Positions 59,215 through 64,000 of a DNA stretch of 64,000 nucleotides are shown here, piece after piece (position 1 is the stretch's first letter; each line of letters begins with the position of its first letter). The translations under genes were made by a program, and so were the position numbers. The notes beneath the pieces were generated by a model. The model was given only the letters and a program-made list of their open reading frames with translations, was not told the DNA's origin and ran no database searches. The DNA is from Bacteroidales bacterium (GTDB taxonomy: Bacteria; Bacteroidota; Bacteroidia; Bacteroidales; VadinHA17). The DNA is taken from assembly GCA_021371855.1 (NCBI GenBank), contig JAJFVL010000008.1, positions 62,001 through 126,000 of the forward strand. Direction: 5' to 3'.

Positions 59215-60096
59215 CTAAATAAGCAACAATTTGAATCCCAGTATATTGACAAGTTTCTGTCCCGGACAGAAGATATCATAAGCAAAGGGCCATACTTTAC
59301 CAAGATACCTGTCCTGCTTTTGACGGATCATGACTATCAGTTCATCCATGAATGGCTGGTTTGCGCAATCAGGATATTTATAATCGAGTGTCTTTATTAA
59401 TTGAGCAAGATCGTTGAATTTGCCAAGATTCTGGGTCATACTATCAAGCTTTTTTTCAAGTGCTTTAACAACCGGAGGATTAAGAGGCCGGAAAAAATTA
59501 AGCTGATAAAGAAAATCTTTTGCTTTCTTTCTGAATTCGTGCAGATTCTTAGGTCTTGGTCTGTTTCTGCAGGTCATAAAAAGATCCACCACATGAGCAT
59601 AAGTAAGTTCAAACTCTCTATAAAGAAGATGAGGATCAATTGTATTCATAGATTGGAATCTCAATCTGTATCCTGCTTTGGTCAGAATAGAATTTATTTT
59701 TGTCTGATCTTCTTTTTTTTCTTCCGGCAGTTCCTGAAATGATTCTGTCTTCTTCATAAGAGCAACAAGTTTCTCGTTATCCTTAAGTTTCGAAAGGATA
59801 TCCGGATGTACTTTTCTTAGATCTTTCAGTATCTTTCTGTGTACCGAAGCCTCGCGCCAGGAACGTAAAATCCGTCCTACTTCCCTTAACTCATGCAAGT
59901 CTCTTTCAAAATATTCTTTATTAAGCTGAGAAGCTGCAAGTTTCATTATCGCCCTGGATTTTTTCATAAGAACACGAATATCATGAATCGCGTTTTCATC
60001 AGGTCCGGCAGTATTTCCCAACAAAGATTTTGATTCTCTGATATATCCTGCCAGTGCAGGTTTGATAGGTTTCAACTTTACAGAATCCGGTTCCAT
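59215..60096 (-). CDS. CHAD-domain protein
   Basis: A 293-residue CHAD protein, an all-helical fold with conserved histidines (AIHDIRVLMKKSRAIM, LHEFRKKAKDFLYQL). CHAD proteins bind polyphosphate granules. The polyphosphate kinase gene 2 kb away and a SixA-like phosphatase support that role. The ATG at 60094-60096 starts the domain (MEPDSVKLKP); a longer reading to 60192 adds a hydrophobic stretch and is less likely. It is encoded on the opposite strand to the rest of the polyphosphate genes. Confidence 0.87.
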   Translation of the reverse strand: MEPDSVKLKPIKPALAGYIRESKSLLGNTAGPDENAIHDIRVLMKKSRAIMKLAASQLNKEYFERDLHELREVGRILRSWREASVHRKILKDLRKVHPDILSKLKDNEKLVALMKKTESFQELPEEKKEDQTKINSILTKAGYRLRFQSMNTIDPHLLYREFELTYAHVVDLFMTCRNRPRPKNLHEFRKKAKDFLYQLNFFRPLNPPVVKALEKKLDSMTQNLGKFNDLAQLIKTLDYKYPDCANQPFMDELIVMIRQKQDRYLGKVWPFAYDIFCPGQKLVNILGFKLLLI

Positions 60097-60216
60097 ATAT
60101 TGACCTAATGCTTTTAATGTCAACCTGATAAAGTTACATAAATATAATTGTACCTGCAAAGGAATATTAATTAATGAAATGTATTTAATCATTCTTATCT
60201 ATGTAGTTAAGTGTGT

Positions 60217-60288
60217 CCTCTGTGATCTTTGTGTAACAAAAAAGAACTGTCGCAGAGAGCACAGAGAAGTAACAGAGATCCACAGAGG
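60217..60288. repeat. Long imperfect inverted repeat with a CACAGAGG theme
   Basis: The ends CCTCTGTGATCTTTGT and ACAGAGATCCACAGAGG are near-complementary, giving a stem of about 17 bp with one bulge and one mismatch. The loop repeats GCAGAGAGCACAGAGAA-like words. It is GC-richer than its surroundings. It lies between the CHAD and phosphofructokinase genes. Confidence 0.65.
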
Positions 60289-60374
60289 AAATCCGGAGGA
60301 AGTTCCTTTATATTATTTTCAATATCGCTCTGAAAAAGTTAAATTTGTTGATAATATAATTAATCGTCTGAAAA

Positions 60375-61415
60375 ATGGGAAAAATAATAAAAGGACAGAG
60401 GATTGGAATTCTTACCGCGGGAGGTGACTGTCCTGGTATCAATGCGGCCATCCGCGGTGTAGGAAAGACAGCAATTATAAAATACGGAATGAAACTGGTA
60501 GGTATCAGTGATGGCTTTTCGGGTATGATCAATAAGGAATACCGGGAGCTTACTGAGAAGGACCTGTCAGGTATCCTGACACTTGGAGGCACAATTCTCG
60601 GTACATCACGTGAAAAACCTTTCAAAGGTTCGGGTAAAGGTAAAAATGAAATTAGCAAACCTAAGCTGATAAGAGAACACTATGAACAGATGGGGCTCGA
60701 TTGTCTTGTTTGCATAGGAGGAAACGGCACTCTGAAGACGGCTTATCTACTGGCTCAGGAAGGTCTGAATGTTGTTGGTATTCCAAAAACAATCGATAAC
60801 GATGTATGGGGAACTGATCTGACATTCGGTTTCAGTTCAGCAGTGAACATAGCCACTGAAGCCATCGACAGGCTCCACTCAACAGCCAACTCACATAAAC
60901 GGATAATGATAATTGAATTAATGGGACACAATGCCGGATGGATTGCTTTACATTCAGGAATTGCAGGAGGAGGAGATGTCATCCTGATACCCGAAATTCA
61001 ATATGATGAAGATAAAATAGCTGAATATCTTCTTCACCGTGCCAACGAAAATAAACCCTATTCGATTGTTGTTGTGGCTGAAGGCATTAAAAATCCCACA
61101 AAAGACAGATCTGTAGCTCAATACTTAAGTAAAAGAATAAGCGAGATGACCGGTCTTGAATCAAGAGAAACCGTACTCGGATATATACAGAGGGGAGGCA
61201 GCCCCTCTCCTTCGGATCGTGTTCTTGCAACAAGATATGGCACCACAGCCACAGATATGATAGCAGAGCGTGACTTCGGAAAAATGGTAGCTCTGAAGAA
61301 CAACGAAATCATTTCGGTTCCTCTTTCTGAAGTGGCAGGTAAAACAAAACTTGTTGAACCAGACAACACGCTTGTCATCCAGGCAAAGAATATGGGGACA
61401 AGCTTCGGAGAATGA
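60375..61415 (+). CDS. pfkA: 6-phosphofructokinase (ATP-type likely)
   Basis: A 346-residue phosphofructokinase. ILTAGGDCPGINAAIRG is the phosphate-binding start. IGGNGTLK replaces the usual GGDGT/S, so the Asp that binds Mg-ATP is Asn here. GIPKTIDNDVWGTD contains the catalytic Asp and the Lys (position 124 in E. coli numbering). MGHNAGWIAL follows. Gly at position 104 with Lys124 fits ATP-type enzymes of the group that includes bacterial long and PPi-related forms; PPi use cannot be excluded. It phosphorylates fructose-6-phosphate in glycolysis. The gene stands upstream of the SixA-like and ppk genes. Confidence 0.9.
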   Translation: MGKIIKGQRIGILTAGGDCPGINAAIRGVGKTAIIKYGMKLVGISDGFSGMINKEYRELTEKDLSGILTLGGTILGTSREKPFKGSGKGKNEISKPKLIREHYEQMGLDCLVCIGGNGTLKTAYLLAQEGLNVVGIPKTIDNDVWGTDLTFGFSSAVNIATEAIDRLHSTANSHKRIMIIELMGHNAGWIALHSGIAGGGDVILIPEIQYDEDKIAEYLLHRANENKPYSIVVVAEGIKNPTKDRSVAQYLSKRISEMTGLESRETVLGYIQRGGSPSPSDRVLATRYGTTATDMIAERDFGKMVALKNNEIISVPLSEVAGKTKLVEPDNTLVIQAKNMGTSFGE

Positions 61416-61468
61416 CCTGTTCCTCAAATTGTTTAAGGCGACATCTGTTTTCCAAACAATAAAGATAA

Positions 61469-61966
61469 ATGAAGAAGTTAATATTTGTGCGGCACAGCAA
61501 AGCAGAAGAACCGGCTCATGAAATTTCAGACTTCGAAAGATCATTGACCATTAAGGGAAAAGCCGTCTCGAAAATGATGGCCATAAAATTAATGGAAAAA
61601 GAGAAATCGCTTGGCACAATGATAAGCAGTCCGGCTTTCAGGGCGTTGGAAACAGCAATAATCTTTGCCGTGCAATATGGAATCAAACCTGATAAAATAC
61701 ATATGGACAGCACCCTTTATTATAAGTTGAATTACCATTATCTGTCTGAGATCCTCTTATCTGCAGGGGAAGAGACTGATAAGATCACACTTTTCGGACA
61801 CAATCCTTCATTTACCGAAATAGCAGGTTGCCTGTCAAGGGAAGGAAGTGGTTTCATCCCTAAATCAGGTATAATCGCAATCTCTTTCAACGTTAAAACA
61901 TGGCCGGAGGTAAAGTATAACACAGGAAAAATCGAATATTTTCTTAAACCTGAAAATGAGTTATGA
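61469..61966 (+). CDS. sixA: SixA-like phosphohistidine phosphatase
   Basis: A 165-residue histidine-phosphatase-fold protein with the RHG motif as FVRHSKAEE at the start, SSPAFRALETA, and LFGHNPSFTEIAG with the second catalytic His. It dephosphorylates phosphohistidine or small phosphoesters. It overlaps the ppk1 start by 4 bp (ATGA at 61963). That coupling to polyphosphate kinase is common and suggests a role in phosphate metabolism. Confidence 0.9.
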   Translation: MKKLIFVRHSKAEEPAHEISDFERSLTIKGKAVSKMMAIKLMEKEKSLGTMISSPAFRALETAIIFAVQYGIKPDKIHMDSTLYYKLNYHYLSEILLSAGEETDKITLFGHNPSFTEIAGCLSREGSGFIPKSGIIAISFNVKTWPEVKYNTGKIEYFLKPENEL

Positions 61967-64000
61967 GTAAAACACACATCCCAAAGGAAATCAGCTGGTT
62001 GTCATTTAATGAACGTGTTTTACAGGAAGCCGAGAATCAGGATGTTCCCCTGATAGAAAGATTCAAATTTTTAGGCATATATTCAAATAATCTCGATGAA
62101 TACTTCAGGGTGAGGGTTGCTACATTGAAAAGACTTTCACAATTTGGCTCCAGGTCAAAGAGTATTCTTGGTTACAGTCCTAAAGCCACACTTAAAAAGA
62201 TACAGGAAATAGTACTTTCCCAGAATTCAAAATTCGAAAGGATCTATTCCGGACTTATCGAAGAACTTGACAGACATAAGATACATATAATCAATGAGAA
62301 ACAGCTGAATCAGGAACAGACTGAGTTCGTACGGAATTATTTCCATAAGGAAGTCCGGACCAGACTGATGCCTTTTCTGATCGAAAAAGACTCAGAACTG
62401 CCTAACCTCACGGACGATGCCATATATTTTGCCATTTCCCTGGTTAAAAAGGATACACAAAAAAAACGATTCGCGCTGCTGGATATTCCGACCGATGTAC
62501 TCCCAAGATTTGTTATCCTTCCGGAAATCGGAGAAGATAAGTATATTATTTTTATTGATGATATCATCAGATACGGGCTCAGGGATATCTTTTTTATTTT
62601 TGACTTCGATGAGTTTACCGCGTATACCATAAAACTGACAAAAGATGCAGAACTGGAAATAGTTGACGACATCTCTGAAAGTTATATAGATAAACTTTCA
62701 CGCAGCCTGCAGCAAAGGAAATGGGGTACTCCCGTACGTTTTATCTACGACAGGGCCATGCCGGATGACCTTTTGAAGATACTCACAAAAAAACTCCATT
62801 TTGGTCCCGATGATGCAATAATTCCATCGGAGAGGTATCACAACTTCAAGGACTTCATGAATTTTCCAAACCTTGGGCGTAAAAAATTTTATTATGAACC
62901 TCTTGTTCCAATTCCCCACAGAGATATTCAACCCGGAAAAAGTATTTTATCAGCAATAAAGAAGAAGGACATAATGCTGTTCTTCCCTTACAATCCTTTC
63001 GATCATTTCATTGATCTTTTACGGGAAGCCTCTATTGATCCTAATGTAACTTCCATTCAGATAACACTATATCGTCTGGCCCGGAATTCAAGTGTAATTA
63101 ACGCACTTCTTAATGCCGTAAGGAACGGTAAAAATGTTACCACTGTAGTGGAATTACAGGCACGATTCGATGAGCAGGCAAATATTCTCTGGGGAAATAA
63201 GCTGATGGAAGAAGGTGTAAAAGTAATATACGGCGTACCCGGGCTTAAGGTTCATTCCAAATTATGTCTGATTACAAGAGTGAAAAATGATTTGACTCAG
63301 CGTTATGCTGCGATTGGTACCGGTAACTTTAATGAAGATACTGCAAGGGTTTATACCGATCATCTTCTTTTGACAACAGACAAGAAGATAACAAATGAAG
63401 TCTTTAAAGCATTTAACTTTTTCAATGTCAATTATAAGAAGGATAATTTTTACCATCTTGTTCTCTCTCCGTTTTTTCTCCGAAATAAGATCATCCTTCT
63501 GATAGAGAATGAGATAAAAAATGCCAAAGCAGGAAAAAAAGCCTTCATCTACCTTAAACTCAACAACCTGACCGACAGTGAAATAATAAATCACCTGTAT
63601 GAAGCCAGTAAGGCCGGAGTTACGATAAGATTAATTATAAGGGGTATGATTTCGCTTGTTCCCGGCATAAAAAAGGTAAGCGGGAACATAAAGGCAATTG
63701 GAGTCGTCGACCGTTTTCTGGAACATACAAGATTCATGATATTCTGCAATGGAGGGGACGAAGAGTGTTTTATATCTTCAGCTGATCTGATGACAAGAAA
63801 CATCGAACACCGGATAGAGGTCACATGCCCTATATTCGATAAGAACATTAAAAATGAAATGAAAGAGATATTCGAGATACAATGGAGCGATAATACCAAA
63901 GCGCGCAAGCTTGATGCCACTCTCTCGAATACTCTCATAAAATCAGGGAAGAAATCCATAAACTCCCAGACGGCAGTTTATAATTACATTAAAAAAATAA
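61963..64000 (+). CDS. ppk1: Polyphosphate kinase 1 (cut by window end)
   Basis: At least 679 codons of PPK1, which makes polyphosphate from ATP at the membrane or in the cytoplasm. It starts at the ATG overlapping the sixA stop: MSKTHIPKEISWLSFNERVL, then FKFLGIYSNNLDEYFRVRVA. The phospholipase-D-like core has KVHSKLCLITR (first catalytic His region), AAIGTGNFNEDTARVYTDH, and a later EHTRFMIFCNGGDEECF with EHRIEV. The frame is open to the last base, and full-length PPK1 is about 690 residues, so only a few residues are missing. CHAD and SixA-like genes lie nearby. Confidence 0.93.
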   Translation, partial: MSKTHIPKEISWLSFNERVLQEAENQDVPLIERFKFLGIYSNNLDEYFRVRVATLKRLSQFGSRSKSILGYSPKATLKKIQEIVLSQNSKFERIYSGLIEELDRHKIHIINEKQLNQEQTEFVRNYFHKEVRTRLMPFLIEKDSELPNLTDDAIYFAISLVKKDTQKKRFALLDIPTDVLPRFVILPEIGEDKYIIFIDDIIRYGLRDIFFIFDFDEFTAYTIKLTKDAELEIVDDISESYIDKLSRSLQQRKWGTPVRFIYDRAMPDDLLKILTKKLHFGPDDAIIPSERYHNFKDFMNFPNLGRKKFYYEPLVPIPHRDIQPGKSILSAIKKKDIMLFFPYNPFDHFIDLLREASIDPNVTSIQITLYRLARNSSVINALLNAVRNGKNVTTVVELQARFDEQANILWGNKLMEEGVKVIYGVPGLKVHSKLCLITRVKNDLTQRYAAIGTGNFNEDTARVYTDHLLLTTDKKITNEVFKAFNFFNVNYKKDNFYHLVLSPFFLRNKIILLIENEIKNAKAGKKAFIYLKLNNLTDSEIINHLYEASKAGVTIRLIIRGMISLVPGIKKVSGNIKAIGVVDRFLEHTRFMIFCNGGDEECFISSADLMTRNIEHRIEVTCPIFDKNIKNEMKEIFEIQWSDNTKARKLDATLSNTLIKSGKKSINSQTAVYNYIKKI

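Overview
The window reads as a chromosome segment of an anaerobic or microaerophilic member of the Bacteroidota (Bacteroidales/Marinilabiliales-like). Evidence: low GC, promoters of the TAnnTTTG type, almost no Shine-Dalgarno sequences, TonB-dependent receptors with carboxypeptidase-like N-termini, BT_3928-type and DUF1573 proteins, class III ribonucleotide reductase, and many Fe-S proteins. No rRNA, tRNA, CRISPR array, prophage or complete insertion sequence was seen.

Layout. 1-1.3 kb: 3' end of purL. 7.1-2.1 kb (minus): a five-gene heterodisulfide-reductase-like (Hdr) operon ending in a membrane subunit that fuses a NarI/DsrM-like anchor to a DsrK/HdrD-like CCG protein. 7.2-11.6 kb: two tandem repeat arrays, a phosphoesterase, a membrane protein and an M1 peptidase. 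11.9-15.2 kb: a VirJ/AcvB-type protein with an MprF-type aminoacyl-phosphatidylglycerol synthase. 15.2-21.9 kb: a Crp/Fnr regulator divergent from a DsrE-TusA-MvhD-HdrA-HdrA-winged helix-QmoC operon, with a palindromic Crp/Fnr-type site between them. 22.5-23.3 kb: an HD-domain protein whose paralogue lies at 54.5 kb. 23.5-32.5 kb: a metal locus with a CzcCBA-type efflux pump, a His-rich small protein, NikR and a TonB receptor. 32.7-37.2 kb: a beta-lactamase-fold hydrolase, then nrdDG behind a cobalamin riboswitch. 37.4-40.0 kb: a second His-rich small protein with a TonB receptor. 40.4-53.5 kb: a tightly packed run of 18 same-strand genes (DUF134, NifX-like proteins, DUF5320, DUF89, radical SAM, peptide deformylase, DUF4405, HdrC, HdrB, thioesterase, CGGC protein, two ferredoxin-containing ParA/Mrp ATPases, DUF1573, a DoxX-like protein, Mrp, and a nucleoside hydrolase-FmdE fusion). 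53.5-59.1 kb: methyltransferases, the HD paralogue, peroxiredoxin, OsmC, a third NifX-like protein, DUF2892, thioredoxin and a stand-alone transposase-type zinc ribbon. 59.2-64 kb: CHAD protein, phosphofructokinase, SixA-like phosphatase and polyphosphate kinase (cut by the window end).

How it fits together. Three separate Hdr-type modules lie within 45 kb. Two have membrane subunits likely to exchange electrons with the quinone pool, and one is tied to the sulfur carriers TusA and DsrE. No sulfate-reduction core genes (sat, aprAB, dsrAB) or methanogenesis genes are present, so the physiological substrate is open. The 40-53 kb run resembles the orange-protein (ORP, Mo-Cu cluster) loci of anaerobes in combining NifX-like proteins with ferredoxin-Mrp ATPases, but adds Hdr, deformylase, thiol/redox and FmdE-fusion genes. 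It is the best candidate here for an undescribed system.
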